Shown: in pieces, positions 1 to 9,200 of the stretch | Position numbering within the stretch: position 1 is the first letter of the stretch | Layout: each line of letters opens with the position of its first letter | Source: Streptomyces albofaciens JCM 4342 | Lineage (GTDB): Bacteria > Actinomycetota > Actinomycetes > Streptomycetales > Streptomycetaceae | Reading direction: 5' to 3' | Assembly (NCBI RefSeq): GCF_008634025.1 | Contig: NZ_PDCM01000002.1 | Coordinates: 1,488,001-1,552,000, forward strand | DNA length: 64,000 bases | Notes under the pieces: model-generated | What the model saw: only the letters and a program-made list of their open reading frames with translations | What the model was told of the DNA's origin: nothing | The model's database searches: none | Translations under genes and position numbers: made by a program

Positions 1-225
1 CGCCCGCCGGTGTGGGGCCTGGCCGTGGCGGGTGAGGAGGGCGTACGCCGGGTGCTCGGCCTGCTGGCCGAGGAACTGGCCGACGCGCTGGGCCTGGCGG
101 GCTGCGCCACGGTCGCGGACGCGCGTCGGCTGCGTACGGCACGGGGCGGGGCCGGGGCGGACGACGGCGCCGGTCAGCGGGCCGGCACTCCCCTGACGGC
201 CGGTGACGGGGCCGCCGGGCCGTAG
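1..225 (+). CDS. C-terminal end of a 4-hydroxymandelate oxidase-like flavoprotein (partial)
   Basis: Only the last 74 residues are present; the gene enters from the left edge in frame 1 and stops with TAG at 223-225. The peptide begins RPPVWGLAVAGEEGVRRVL and continues into an amphipathic helix ending near GLAGCATV, the typical C-terminus of FMN-dependent alpha-hydroxy-acid oxidases. In glycopeptide clusters this family member (HmO) oxidises 4-hydroxymandelate to 4-hydroxyphenylglyoxylate on the way to 4-hydroxyphenylglycine, which fits the adjacent Hpg-rich NRPS. The last ~25 residues look like an unconserved tail. It converges on the biosynthetic operon and shares a terminator with it. The family call rests on a short tail, so another lactate/glycolate-oxidase relative is possible. 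Confidence 0.6.
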   Translation, partial: RPPVWGLAVAGEEGVRRVLGLLAEELADALGLAGCATVADARRLRTARGGAGADDGAGQRAGTPLTAGDGAAGP

Positions 226-245
226 CCCGGGAGCCGGACCGTACG

Positions 246-302
246 AAAGCTCCTGGCGGCCGGGTTCCCGGAGATTCCGGAACCCGAACGCCAGGAGCTT
301 TT
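246..302. terminator. Bidirectional terminator between convergent genes
   Basis: A perfect 12-bp outer stem (AAGCTCCTGGCG at 247-258 with its complement at 289-300) encloses a second inverted repeat (GGGTTCC...GGAACCC). It is flanked by an A on the left and TT on the right, with short T runs on either transcript. It lies between the plus-strand oxidase stop and the minus-strand ferredoxin stop, so it can end both transcripts, including the long NRPS operon. Confidence 0.85.
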
Positions 303-326
303 CCGTGCCGCCGGTGGTGTCGCGCG

Positions 327-548
327 CTACGCGCCGGGGGCGTCCGTCTCCGTTTCCCGCACCGTGATCGCGCCGGCCGGGCACCGCAGGGCCGCCGTGC
401 GCACCTTCGCCGTCAGCTCCACGGGCGGCGCCGGATCGGTGAGCACCACCGTGCCGTCCTCCTCCGACTGGTCGAAGACCGCGGGCACCAGCAGCGTGCA
501 CATACCGGAAGCCGCGCAGATCTCCGCGTCGACCCGTACCTCGACCAT
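327..548 (-). CDS. 3Fe-4S type ferredoxin, P450 electron donor
   Basis: Encodes about 73 residues beginning MVEVRVDAEIC. The cysteines follow the C-x5-C ... CP spacing of single-cluster 3Fe-4S ferredoxins (ICAASGMC near residues 11-17, then LRCPAGAI near the C-terminus). Such small ferredoxins pass electrons to actinomycete cytochrome P450s. The start at 548 is chosen because a GAGGAGG sequence sits a few bases upstream; an in-frame start further upstream would add an arginine-rich tail not seen in the family. It is the last gene of the minus-strand operon, directly after the two P450 genes, so it probably feeds one or both. No ferredoxin reductase is visible in the window. Confidence 0.85.
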   Translation of the reverse strand: MVEVRVDAEICAASGMCTLLVPAVFDQSEEDGTVVLTDPAPPVELTAKVRTAALRCPAGAITVRETETDAPGA

Positions 549-605
549 CGTCCCTCCTCGTCTCCGGGATCGCCCCCGGGCACCGCGCACCCGGCCGGGC
601 CGCCG

Positions 606-1820
606 TCACCAGGCGACCGGCAGCCGCTCCAGGCCGTACGCGATGGAATTCGTCTTGTGCGGCACCTGGTCGGCGGGCACGGCCAGCCGCAGGTCCGGGA
701 ACCGGCGCCACAGGGCCAGGTAGGCGGTGCGCAGCTCCATCCGGCCGAGCGCGGCGCCGATGCAGTGGTGGATGCCGTGCCCGAAGGCGATGTGCGGCAG
801 CGGCTCGCGGTTCACGTCGAACCGGTCGACGTCGGGGGCGAGCACCGGGTCGCGGTTGGCCATCGGGATGGAGCAGACGACCTCCTCCCCCGCCTTGATC
901 AGCTGCCCGGCCACGACCACGTCCTCCACGGCGGTGCGTGGGGTCGGCGCGTGCGCCACGGACAGGAAGCGCAGCAGTTCGTCCACCACGCGGTCCACGG
1001 TGTTCTCGGGGTCCGCCAGCAGGACGGCGAGCTGGTCCGGGTGTTCCAGGAGGGCCAGCACGCCGAGGCTGATCATGCCGGTGACGTTGTCGAGGCCGGC
1101 CAGCACCATCAGGCCGCAGATGCCGATCAGTTCCTCGTCGACGAAGTTGTCGCCGTGGTCGCGGATGAGCTGGCCGATGAACCCCTCGTCGGGATCCTTG
1201 CGCTGCCGCTTGACCAGCGCGCGCAGGTAGTTGGAGGTGTACGCCTGGGCGGCGGCCCGGTCCTTGCGGTTGCGGTCCTGCTCCAGCTGCCACTGGTGCT
1301 TGACCAGGAACTCGCGCCGGTCGTCGCGGGGCACGCCGAGCAGTTCGCACAGCACCGCGCCGGAGATCGGGCTCGCGTACAGCTCGACGAGGTCGGCGGG
1401 CTGCCCCTTGCGCTCCATGGCGTCCAGGCAGCGTTCCGCGATCGCCTCGGTCACCGGCTTGAGCCGCTGGATGCGGCGCACCGTGAACTCCGGCGTGAGC
1501 ATCTTGCGCAGCCGGGTGTGCTCGGGCTGGTCGTAGTCCATGAGGTGGCCGGACATCTCCTGCGGGCGGTGTTTGCTCCCGCCGCGGATGGCCTGGGCGC
1601 GGAACCGGCGCTGGTTGCTGAAGCGGACGTGGTCGCCCATGATCTGGCGTACGGCCTCGTAGCCCAGGGCCATCCAGATGGGCTCCGGCGCCGCGCCGGG
1701 CGCCGCGGCCACCTCTTCCCGGACGAGGGCGCCCTGGGCGCGCTGCCGGCGGATGTCGTCCGACGGGCCGAAGCCCGCCCGGCGGGCGTGGTCGAACTGG
1801 TGCTGGGACTCGTCCGGCAT
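606..1820 (-). CDS. comJ: Cytochrome P450, OxyB-like peptide cross-linking enzyme
   Basis: A 404-residue P450. The heme ligand loop is FGHGIHHCIGAALGR; the I-helix reads LAGLDNVTGMI, close to the LAGDDNISGMI pattern of vancomycin OxyB rather than the usual AGxDTT; the B-C region contains LMDYDQPEHTRLRKMLTPEF. In glycopeptides OxyB makes the first aryl ether (C-O-D ring, residues 4 and 6) while the peptide is bound to the NRPS and docked on the X domain. The order halogenase, P450, P450 and the OxyB resemblance suggest the counterpart of complestatin ComJ, so the symbol is by analogy. GGAGGAG precedes ATG 1820. An in-frame ATG at 1841 overlaps the stop of the preceding P450 but has no ribosome site. 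Only two P450s are present in this window. Confidence 0.88.
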   Translation of the reverse strand: MPDESQHQFDHARRAGFGPSDDIRRQRAQGALVREEVAAAPGAAPEPIWMALGYEAVRQIMGDHVRFSNQRRFRAQAIRGGSKHRPQEMSGHLMDYDQPEHTRLRKMLTPEFTVRRIQRLKPVTEAIAERCLDAMERKGQPADLVELYASPISGAVLCELLGVPRDDRREFLVKHQWQLEQDRNRKDRAAAQAYTSNYLRALVKRQRKDPDEGFIGQLIRDHGDNFVDEELIGICGLMVLAGLDNVTGMISLGVLALLEHPDQLAVLLADPENTVDRVVDELLRFLSVAHAPTPRTAVEDVVVAGQLIKAGEEVVCSIPMANRDPVLAPDVDRFDVNREPLPHIAFGHGIHHCIGAALGRMELRTAYLALWRRFPDLRLAVPADQVPHKTNSIAYGLERLPVAW

Positions 1821-1834
1821 TGCTGCTTCTCCTC

Positions 1835-3028
1835 CTACCATGCGACGGGCAACGATTCCAGGGCGTACTGACGGGACCGGGCGGGCCGGAACCGGACCCG
1901 CTCGTGCGGTACGGCGAGCCGCAGGTCCGGGAAGCGGCGCAGCAGGGCCGGGAAGGCGATGCGCAGTTCCATCCTGGCCAGCGGGGCGCCGAGGCAGTGG
2001 TGGATGCCGTGGCCGAAGGCCATGTGGGTGGCCGGTTCGCGGGTGATGTCGAAGCGGTCGGCGGGCTCGCCGGGGGCCGGTACACGGTTGGCGGCCAGCA
2101 GGGAACAGGCCACGCTCTCCCCGGCCTTGATGACCTGGCCGCCGATCGTCACGTCCTCCAGTGCCGTGCGGGGCGAGGCGGTGTGGATGACCGTCAGGTA
2201 GCGCAGCACTTCCTCGACCGCGCGATCGGTCAGTTCGGGGTGTTCGCGCCACAGGACGAGCTGTTCGGGGTGTTCCAGCAGGAGCAGGGTGCCCAACCCC
2301 AGGATGCTGGCGACCTGTTCGAAGCCGGCGGCCATCACCGTCGCGCCGATCCCCGCCAGTTCCGCGTCGGATATGGCCGCGCCCTGCTCGCGGACGAGGC
2401 TGCCGAGCATGTCGTCGCCGGGGTCGCGGCGGCGGCGTTCGGCGAGCTGGCCCATGTACGCCCAGTACGCCTTGCCGGCGGCCAGCTGCTGTTCCTGGCT
2501 GCGGCCCACGTCCCGGGTGATGTCCAGGTAGCGGGCCAGTTCCGTCTGGTCGTCCCGGGGGACGCCGAGCAGTTCGCAGCTGGCCAGGCCGGGGATCGGC
2601 CAGGCGAAGTAGCGTACGAGGTCGGCCGGCCGCCCGACGCGCTCCATGGTGTCCAGGCAGTCCTGGACGATCTCCTCGATGCGGGGCTCCAGCCGGCGCA
2701 TCTTGCGCACCGTGTACTCCGGTGTGAGCAGCTTGCGCAGCCGGGTGTGGTCGGGCGGATCGTACTGGAGCAGGTTCCCGGCCTGCACCAGGCTGTCGGC
2801 GTCCTCCTCGCTGTCGGCGGGCGGGCGGGTGCTGAACCGTTCCGCGTCGGCCAGCACCGCCCGCACCTCGGCGTGCCCGGTGGCCACCCAGCCCACCTGC
2901 CGGGAGGGACCGATCGTGACGTCGGTCTCGACCAGCGGAGTCTCCCTGGCCATCCGGACGAGTTCGGGTACCGGGTCGAAGCGGTCCCGCCGGTAGTGCG
3001 CGGGAATCTCGGGTGTCTTCTCGGGCAT
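1835..3028 (-). CDS. comI: Cytochrome P450, OxyA/OxyE-like peptide cross-linking enzyme
   Basis: A 397-residue P450 with heme loop FGHGIHHCLGAPLAR. Its I-helix is MAAGFEQVASIL, lacking the acid/alcohol pair and resembling the MGASGDQVA of vancomycin OxyA; YWAYMGQ and RRRDPGDDMLGSLVREQG also match OxyA-type enzymes. In a two-P450 type V cluster this one would install the second ring, in complestatin the biaryl bond between Trp2 and Hpg4. ATG 3028 is preferred because HYRRDRFDP then aligns with the OxyA N-terminus and GAAGAGGAA precedes it; a GTG at 3064 would overlap the halogenase stop by four bases (GTGA) and add an acidic stretch. The comI name is by analogy to complestatin gene order. Confidence 0.85.
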   Translation of the reverse strand: MPEKTPEIPAHYRRDRFDPVPELVRMARETPLVETDVTIGPSRQVGWVATGHAEVRAVLADAERFSTRPPADSEEDADSLVQAGNLLQYDPPDHTRLRKLLTPEYTVRKMRRLEPRIEEIVQDCLDTMERVGRPADLVRYFAWPIPGLASCELLGVPRDDQTELARYLDITRDVGRSQEQQLAAGKAYWAYMGQLAERRRRDPGDDMLGSLVREQGAAISDAELAGIGATVMAAGFEQVASILGLGTLLLLEHPEQLVLWREHPELTDRAVEEVLRYLTVIHTASPRTALEDVTIGGQVIKAGESVACSLLAANRVPAPGEPADRFDITREPATHMAFGHGIHHCLGAPLARMELRIAFPALLRRFPDLRLAVPHERVRFRPARSRQYALESLPVAW

Positions 3029-3060
3029 CCGCTGTTCCTCTTCTTCGTCGTCGTCCGTGG

Positions 3061-4578
3061 TCACCCACTGCCGGCGGGGAGCCAGAACATGCCGTCCGGC
3101 GACGACACCAGCCCGCCGGGCAGCAGCGGCGTCTCGGGCTCGGCGTCCGCGCCGAGCAGCGCGCGCATCTGCACCTGGGAGCCCTCCCGCGTCACCTGGC
3201 TGACCACCGAGGACTTGAACAGCGGCAGCATGCTGCCGTCCTCGCTGTGCGCCAGCTGGTCGACCGCGCCGGCGAACTCCGCGGAGTCCGCCCGCAGGCG
3301 CTCCGCCATCGCGTCGGCGTCGGTCAGCGCCGTCTCGCCCGAGGAGACCCCGCCGACCAGGTCGACGAACGCCTCCATCTCGGAGCGCTGGTGGTGCGTG
3401 ACCTTCTTGGCCTGCCAGAAGTAGGACTGCTCGCTGTGGTGCATCTCGTAGAACGAGAGCAGGAACTCGTAGAAGACGCTGTACTCCCGCCGGTAGCGCG
3501 CCTCGAACTCCCGCAGCGCCACGGCCTCGTCCACGAGCCCCGCCAGGACACTGTTGATGCTACGCGCCGCGAGCAGTCCGCTGTAGGTGGCCAGGTGCAC
3601 GCCCGAGGAGAACACCGGGTCCACGAAGCACGCCGCGTCGCCCACCAGCAGCATTCCGGGCCGGGAGAAGGTCGTCTGGTGGTACGAGTAGTCCTTGCGC
3701 ACCCGCAGCTGTCCGTACTGCCCGGTGGTCACCCGCCGGGCGTTCGCCAGATACTCGCTGATCAGCGGGCACTCCGCGATCAGGGCCCGCAGCGCCTGCT
3801 CCTGGTCGCCCTGGATCTTCTCCGCCATCTCCCGGCGCACCACGGCGCCGACGCTGGTGAGGGTGGGGCTCAGCGGGATGTACCAGAACCAGCCGCTGTC
3901 GAAGGCGACCGAGAGGATGTTGCCGGAGTTGGGCTCCGGGAGGCGCTTGCCGCCCTCGAAGTAGCCGAAGAGGGCGAGGCTGCGGAAGAACTCCGAGTAC
4001 TTCCGCTCCCCGCCGACGCGCTGGAACAGCCGGCTCTTGTTGCCCGACGCGTCGACCACGAACGTGCCGCGCGCCTCCCGTTCGGCGCCGTCGGCGTCGG
4101 TGTAGCGCACGCCCCGTACCCGCTCCTCGTCCGCTATGACGTCCGCGACCGCGCAGCCCTCGCGGACGTCGGCGCCGCAGCGGCCGGCGTGGCGCAGCAG
4201 GATCTCGTCGAACTTCGACCGCTCGACCTGGTACGCGTACGACGTCGGGCCCGCCATGTGCTCGGAGACCGAGAACGAGAACGTCCAGGGCTCCGGTGTG
4301 GCGCCCCACCGGAAGGTGCCGCCCCGTTTGCGTGTGAACCCCGCCGCCGCCAGGTCGTCCGCCACGCCCGTCAGCCGGCACACCCCGTGCACGGTCGACG
4401 GCAGCAGCGACTCGCCTATCTGGTAGCGGGGGAAGAATTCCTTTTCCAGAATCAGCACGCGGTGCCCCTGCCGCGCCACGAGCGCGCCGAGCGTGGAGCC
4501 GGCCGGACCGCCACCGACGATCACCACGTCGTACGTCTCCGGGTCCGCCGGGTTCCCTGCGTTCGCTGAATTCGCCAC
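3061..4578 (-). CDS. comH: FAD-dependent halogenase of the glycopeptide type
   Basis: About 505 residues. The N-terminal FAD dinucleotide motif is GGGPAGS, followed by FFPRYQIGESLLPSTVHGVC. The flavin-halogenase signature appears as WFWYIP, and the second FAD motif is GDAACFVDPVFSSGVH. It is very close in sequence to BhaA of balhimycin, which chlorinates aromatic residues on carrier-bound substrates using FADH2, O2 and chloride. As the only halogenase in the window it would have to make all chlorinations of Hpg residues. The GTG at 4578 is chosen because GGGGGAGAGG lies just upstream; ATG 4593 in the same frame has no ribosome site. A partner flavin reductase is not encoded in the window. The symbol is by analogy with complestatin. 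Confidence 0.93.
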   Translation of the reverse strand: MANSANAGNPADPETYDVVIVGGGPAGSTLGALVARQGHRVLILEKEFFPRYQIGESLLPSTVHGVCRLTGVADDLAAAGFTRKRGGTFRWGATPEPWTFSFSVSEHMAGPTSYAYQVERSKFDEILLRHAGRCGADVREGCAVADVIADEERVRGVRYTDADGAEREARGTFVVDASGNKSRLFQRVGGERKYSEFFRSLALFGYFEGGKRLPEPNSGNILSVAFDSGWFWYIPLSPTLTSVGAVVRREMAEKIQGDQEQALRALIAECPLISEYLANARRVTTGQYGQLRVRKDYSYHQTTFSRPGMLLVGDAACFVDPVFSSGVHLATYSGLLAARSINSVLAGLVDEAVALREFEARYRREYSVFYEFLLSFYEMHHSEQSYFWQAKKVTHHQRSEMEAFVDLVGGVSSGETALTDADAMAERLRADSAEFAGAVDQLAHSEDGSMLPLFKSSVVSQVTREGSQVQMRALLGADAEPETPLLPGGLVSSPDGMFWLPAGSG

Positions 4579-4643
4579 GGCCCTCTCCCCCATTTCCGGG
4601 CGGACCGCACCTGGGCATTCGCGCACAGATATCCGTCCGCCTG

Positions 4644-5930
4644 CTATTCGATTGTTAATTTCCGCTGAGAATCCGTCAAGGAAGGCGATTTGACAGCGGT
4701 CCGCGGTGTACTGTGCCGGGCGATCAGCGAGAGCATCGGCCCGGTCATGAAGGTGGTGATCAGGGCCATCAGCACCAGCACGGTGAACATGTCGCGGCCG
4801 ATGATCCCGGCTTCCAGTCCCACGTTCAGCACGATCAGTTCCGTCAGTCCGCGGGTGTTGACCAGCGCGGCCACCAGCGCCGACTGGTCCCGGCCGAGAC
4901 GGCTGAGCCGCGCCGCCGCGTACGCCGGGACGACCTTGCCGACGGTGGCGACGGCCACGATCAGCGCGAGCAGCAGGACGGCCTCGCCGTTCAGCGACCC
5001 GATGTTGAACGACAGCCCGGTGGTGACGAAGAACAGCGGCAGCAGCAGGCCGGCGCTCTGCTCCATGGGGCGCAGCACGTCGGCGTCCGGTACGCCGTCG
5101 CGGCGGGGCATGGCCAGACCGGCCAGCAGCCCGCCGAAGACCGGGTGCAGGCCCAGCGAGGCGGTGACCCAGGCGCTGCCCAGGGCGAGGGCCAGCGCGA
5201 CGGTGACCTGGTTGGCCATCAGCGCCCGGGAGCGGTTCAGCCACCGGCCGAGGACCGGGCGTACGACCAGGAACATGCCGGCCACGAACGTGGTGACCAG
5301 CAGCAGCGTCAGGGACCAGTGGCGGCCCGGCGCGTGGCCGGTGCCGACCAGGGCTGCGGCCAGCACCAGCCACGCGGCCACGTCCATGAACCCGGCGGCG
5401 GTGGTCGAGACCGTGCCGGCCGGGGTGCCCGCGAGGCCGCGCTCGCGGATGATGGCGACCAGCACCGGCAGGGCGGTGACGGACACCGCCACCACCATGA
5501 ACAGCAGGAACGAGTGGCCGCTCGCGTGCCGGGGGTCGACCGACGAGAAGGCGCCGGGCAGCAGTTCCACCGCTCCGGCGCTCAGCCCGGCGGGGGTCAG
5601 CAGCGCGGCCACCGCGACCACGGCCGCCGCCCGGCCGCCCCGGCGCAGCTGCCGCGCGTCGATCTCGTAGCCCGCCACGAACATGAAGAGCACGATGGCG
5701 ACCTGGGACAGCACCGACAGGAAGGGCAGCACGTCTTTCGGGAACAGGTGGGCGGTCGGGTCGCCGGGGAGCCGGCCCAGCAGGGTGGGTCCCAGGGCGA
5801 TGCCCGCCACGATCTGGCCGATGACGGCCGGCTGGCCGCACCGGCGGGCCGCCGCGCCCAGCAGCCAGGACACCACGACGATCAGCGCGACATCGCCGAT
5901 GACGACGGTCACGACTGTTTCGGTGTTCAC
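4644..5930 (-). CDS. CPA2-family sodium(potassium)/proton antiporter
   Basis: A 428-residue integral membrane protein with about twelve hydrophobic segments. The first helices contain QPAVIGQIVAGIALGPTLLG, the conserved start of monovalent cation:proton antiporter-2 proteins, and later PVFGGLLAGLAMPR and VNTRGLTELIVLNVGL are typical of the exchanger core. There is no C-terminal TrkA domain. Antiporters of this family sit at the same position in vancomycin-type clusters, where their role (ion balance or export support) is not settled. GTG 5930 has GGGGGAGG six bases upstream. A short gap containing a hairpin separates it from the MbtH gene. Confidence 0.9.
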   Translation of the reverse strand: MNTETVVTVVIGDVALIVVVSWLLGAAARRCGQPAVIGQIVAGIALGPTLLGRLPGDPTAHLFPKDVLPFLSVLSQVAIVLFMFVAGYEIDARQLRRGGRAAAVVAVAALLTPAGLSAGAVELLPGAFSSVDPRHASGHSFLLFMVVAVSVTALPVLVAIIRERGLAGTPAGTVSTTAAGFMDVAAWLVLAAALVGTGHAPGRHWSLTLLLVTTFVAGMFLVVRPVLGRWLNRSRALMANQVTVALALALGSAWVTASLGLHPVFGGLLAGLAMPRRDGVPDADVLRPMEQSAGLLLPLFFVTTGLSFNIGSLNGEAVLLLALIVAVATVGKVVPAYAAARLSRLGRDQSALVAALVNTRGLTELIVLNVGLEAGIIGRDMFTVLVLMALITTFMTGPMLSLIARHSTPRTAVKSPSLTDSQRKLTIE

Positions 5931-5946
5931 TTCGGGCCTCCCCCAC

Positions 5947-5974
5947 GGGGGCGGCCGGCGTCCCGGCCGCCCCC
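5947..5974. other. Intercistronic GC hairpin between MbtH and antiporter genes
   Basis: Perfect 12-bp inverted repeat (GGGGGCGGCCGG at 5947-5958, complement at 5963-5974, 4-base loop). No T run follows on the minus strand, so simple termination is unlikely. It sits just upstream of the antiporter ribosome site and could act as an mRNA processing or stability point, or reduce read-through into the tailoring genes. Confidence 0.5.
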
Positions 5975-5998
5975 TTCATGGCTGTGTCGCGCGGGTTC

Positions 5999-6223
5999 CT
6001 ACGACCCGTTGGTGCTCGCGTTCATTTCCGCGATGAGGCTCTTCGGGCGCATATCGGTCCAGTGCTCGTCGATGTAGTCGAGGCATTCCTGCCGCCCGGC
6101 CTCGCCGTGTACGGAGGTCCAGCCCTCGGGAATTTCCGCGAAGGCGGGCCAGAGCGAATGCTGTCCCTCGTCGTTGACGAGAACCAGGAAGGTGCCGTTC
6201 TCGTTGTCGAACGGATTGGTCAT
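5999..6223 (-). CDS. MbtH-like NRPS adenylation chaperone
   Basis: 74 residues starting [21 protein letters not shown]. The family signature is complete: SLWPAF, PEGW, and the C-terminal [17 protein letters not shown]. MbtH-like proteins bind adenylation domains and are usually needed for their folding or activity; one copy probably serves several A domains of the assembly line. Its ATG overlaps the stop of the last NRPS gene (ATGA), so translation is coupled. AAAGGAA lies upstream. Confidence 0.97.
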   Translation of the reverse strand: MTNPFDNENGTFLVLVNDEGQHSLWPAFAEIPEGWTSVHGEAGRQECLDYIDEHWTDMRPKSLIAEMNASTNGS

Positions 6224-9200
6224 GATGGGTTCCTTTCCCCCGTCGGCCGCGCGGCCCGGAGCTTTTCTGCGACGATGCGCCCGATCTGTGCCAGGGGCGC
6301 GGGCTGGAGCATGCTGTAGTGGTCGGTGGCGATGTCGTGGGTCTCGATGGTTCCCCCGATGAAGCGCCGCCAGCTGCCGGCGGCGTCCCACGCCTGGGAG
6401 TTCTCGGGCCGGTCCACGGTCGCGACGAAGACGTTCAGGTCGCCGCCGAACCGGGCCGGTGTGTAGCCGAACGAGAGCCGGCCCGCGTTGATGGTCACCT
6501 CCCGGATGTTGGCCAGCAACTGGTCGTCCAGGCCGCCGCCTTCGCCGTCCCGTGGGCCCTGTTCGCCCAGTTCGCGGCGGAGCACCACGTCCTCGCTCTC
6601 GCGGGCGGCGGGCGTCTCGGTGAAGACCTCGCCGGTGTCGCCGTCGAGGTACGTGTCGAGCAGCGCGAGCAGCGCCACCTCCTCGCCGCGGGCCTCCAGC
6701 GCGGTGGCCACCGCGTAGGCGACCGTGCCGCCGAAGGACCAGCCCAGCAGGTGGTACGGGCCGTTGGGCTGGACGCTGCGGATCTGCTCGACGTAGTCGG
6801 CCGCCATCTCCTCCATGGTCAGCGGCAGCGGCTCCGGTCCGGCCAGGCCGCGCGCCTGGAGGCCGTAGACCGGCTGGTCGGCGGGCAGGTGCGGGAGCAG
6901 GCCCCGGTAGCCCCAGCTCAGGCCCAGGCTGGGGTGGACGCAGAACAGCGGCGGCCGGCTGCCCTGCGACCGCAGCGGCAGCAGGACGCCGAGGTCGCCC
7001 CGGCTGCCGCGGGCGGCGGACCTGCGCGGGCGCTCGCGGCTCGGGTCGGCCGGCGTGATCAGGCCGTCGGCGGTGCGCCGGGCCCGGTCGCCGGTGCGCA
7101 GCATCCGCGCGCCCGGCGGGCCGAAGGGGCTGGCGACGAACCGTTCACCGGTGCGGGCGGGCCGGTCCGCGTAGCCGCGGGCCGTCGACGCGCCCGCCAC
7201 GTACAGGTCGCCCGTGACGCCGTGCGGCACCGGCCGCAGCAGCTCGTCGAGCACGTACGCGCGGGTGTCGCGCACCGGGCGGCCGGCGGGCAGCGCGGCC
7301 GGTGCGGGGTCCCCGGCGGCGGTGCGGAGTTCGAGCCAGGGGCCGCCCGTCCCGGCGGAGCCGTGGGCGGTGACCAGGGTGGTGTCCGGGTGCAGGGCGC
7401 GCCACTTCAGCAGGCCGTCGTCGGCCGACGGCGTGTCCGTCGACACCGCGAGGACCTCCACGGGCCGCCGTCCGTCCGGCAACTCGGCGAGCGTGGGCAG
7501 CAGCGCGCGGGTGGTCACCAGCAGCTGGGGGTCCTCGGGCCCGGTGGGCGTACGGACGTCCTCCGGCGCGCCGAGCCGTACGCCGCCGCCCCCGCACAGC
7601 GCCGCGAGCAGCGGTACGACCAGGTCCGCGACGGGCGCCCGGGTGTCCAGCAGCGTGGTGCCGCCGGCCGGGGCGGCGTGGGCACGGTGCGCCGTGTGGT
7701 GGGCCAGCGTCCGGTGGTCGACGACCGCGGCGCCGTCCGGTGCCCCGGTGTCCAGCACCAGGGCGGCGTGGGCGGGCAGCGGCGGCCGGAGCCCGTCCGT
7801 ACCGCCGGTGGCCCCGTTGGGCGCGGCCGCCACCGGGTCGTCCAGCGGCACGGCCGGCACCGGTCCGTCGGCGGGCAGCCGCCCGGCCGTGGCGGTCGTG
7901 CAGACCAGGGCGGCGGGCCGGGACTCCCGCAGCACGGCTTCGATCTCCTCCACCGGCCGGTTGGAGTCCACCGGGCGGCAGGCGGCCCCGGCCTTCAGGA
8001 CGCCGGTCAGGGCGACGAGGAACGCGGCGGTGAGCGGTTCCGCCACGGCCACCACGTCCTCGGGTCCGGTCCCCCGCTCGGTGAGCCGACGGGCCAGCAG
8101 GCTGCTCGCGGCGTCCAGCGCGCCGTAGGTCAGCGTGCCGTTGCCGTCCATGGCGGCCACCGCGTCGGGGGTACGGGCCGTCTGTTCGGCCAGCAGCTCG
8201 ACGACGGTACGGTCCGCCGCCTCGGCCGCCGTGCCGTTGCCGTCCGCGACCAGGCGGCGGAACTCGTCCTCGCCCAGCAGGATGTCCACCTGGCCCAGGC
8301 GCAGCTCCGGGTCGTCCGCGAGCTGTTCCAGCACGCGCACCAGCCGGTCGGCGATGACCTGGGCGGTGTCCCGGTCGAACAGGTCGGTGGCGTACCTCAG
8401 CTGTCCGTCGAGGCCGCCCGGACCGCCGTCGGCGTCCTGGCGTTCGGTCAGGCCGAGGGCCAGGTCCAGTTCGCCGGTGGCGGCGCCCACGTCCAGCCGC
8501 GCGGTGCGCAGGCCGGGCAGCTCCCACGGGTCCCACAGCTCGACCTTGTCCTCCTCGACCTCCAGGCCGACCTGGAAGACCGGGTGCCGGTCCACGGAGG
8601 GCGGCAGGGGCAGCGCGTCCACCAGGCGCTCGAACGGCACGTCGTGGTGGTCGCGCGCGCTCCGGTCCGCCTGCTGAACGCGGCGCAGCAGTTCGAGGAA
8701 GCCGGGGTCGCCGGAGGTGTCGGTGCGCAGCGGCAGCGGCCCGTCGAACGGGCCCACCAGCCCTTCGAGGCCGTCCTCGTCCCGGCGGGGCTGGACGGTG
8801 CCGACGGTGATGTCGGTGCTCCCGCCGAGCCGGGTGAGCAGCAGGGCCAGCGCCGCGTGCACGACCATGAACATGCTGGCCTCGCGGGGCCGTGCGGCCT
8901 CGGCCAGCTTGGCGTGCGCCGCGGCGTCCAGGCGCAGCGGCACGCTCGCCAGGCGCCGGGAGGGCAGCGCGGGCCGCGGCCGGTCGGTGGGCAGCGCCGG
9001 CTCGTCGGCCAGGTCGGCCAGGGTGTCCGTCCAGAAGTTCAGCTGGTCGCTGACCAGGCTCTCCGGCTCGTCGGCGCCGCGCAGCAGCTCCTGTTCCCAG
9101 CGGGCGTAGTCGGCGAACTGCAGGGCCAGTGGAGCCCGTTCGGGTGCCCGGCCTTCGGAGCGGGCGCCGTAGGCCGCCGCCAGGTCGCGGAAGAGCGGGT

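Noticed and set aside
606..3068. An 820-residue minus-strand frame covering both P450 regions
   Set aside because: The first ~410 residues are Arg/Pro/Gly shadow of the other P450; the true gene starts at 1820 after GGAGGAG.
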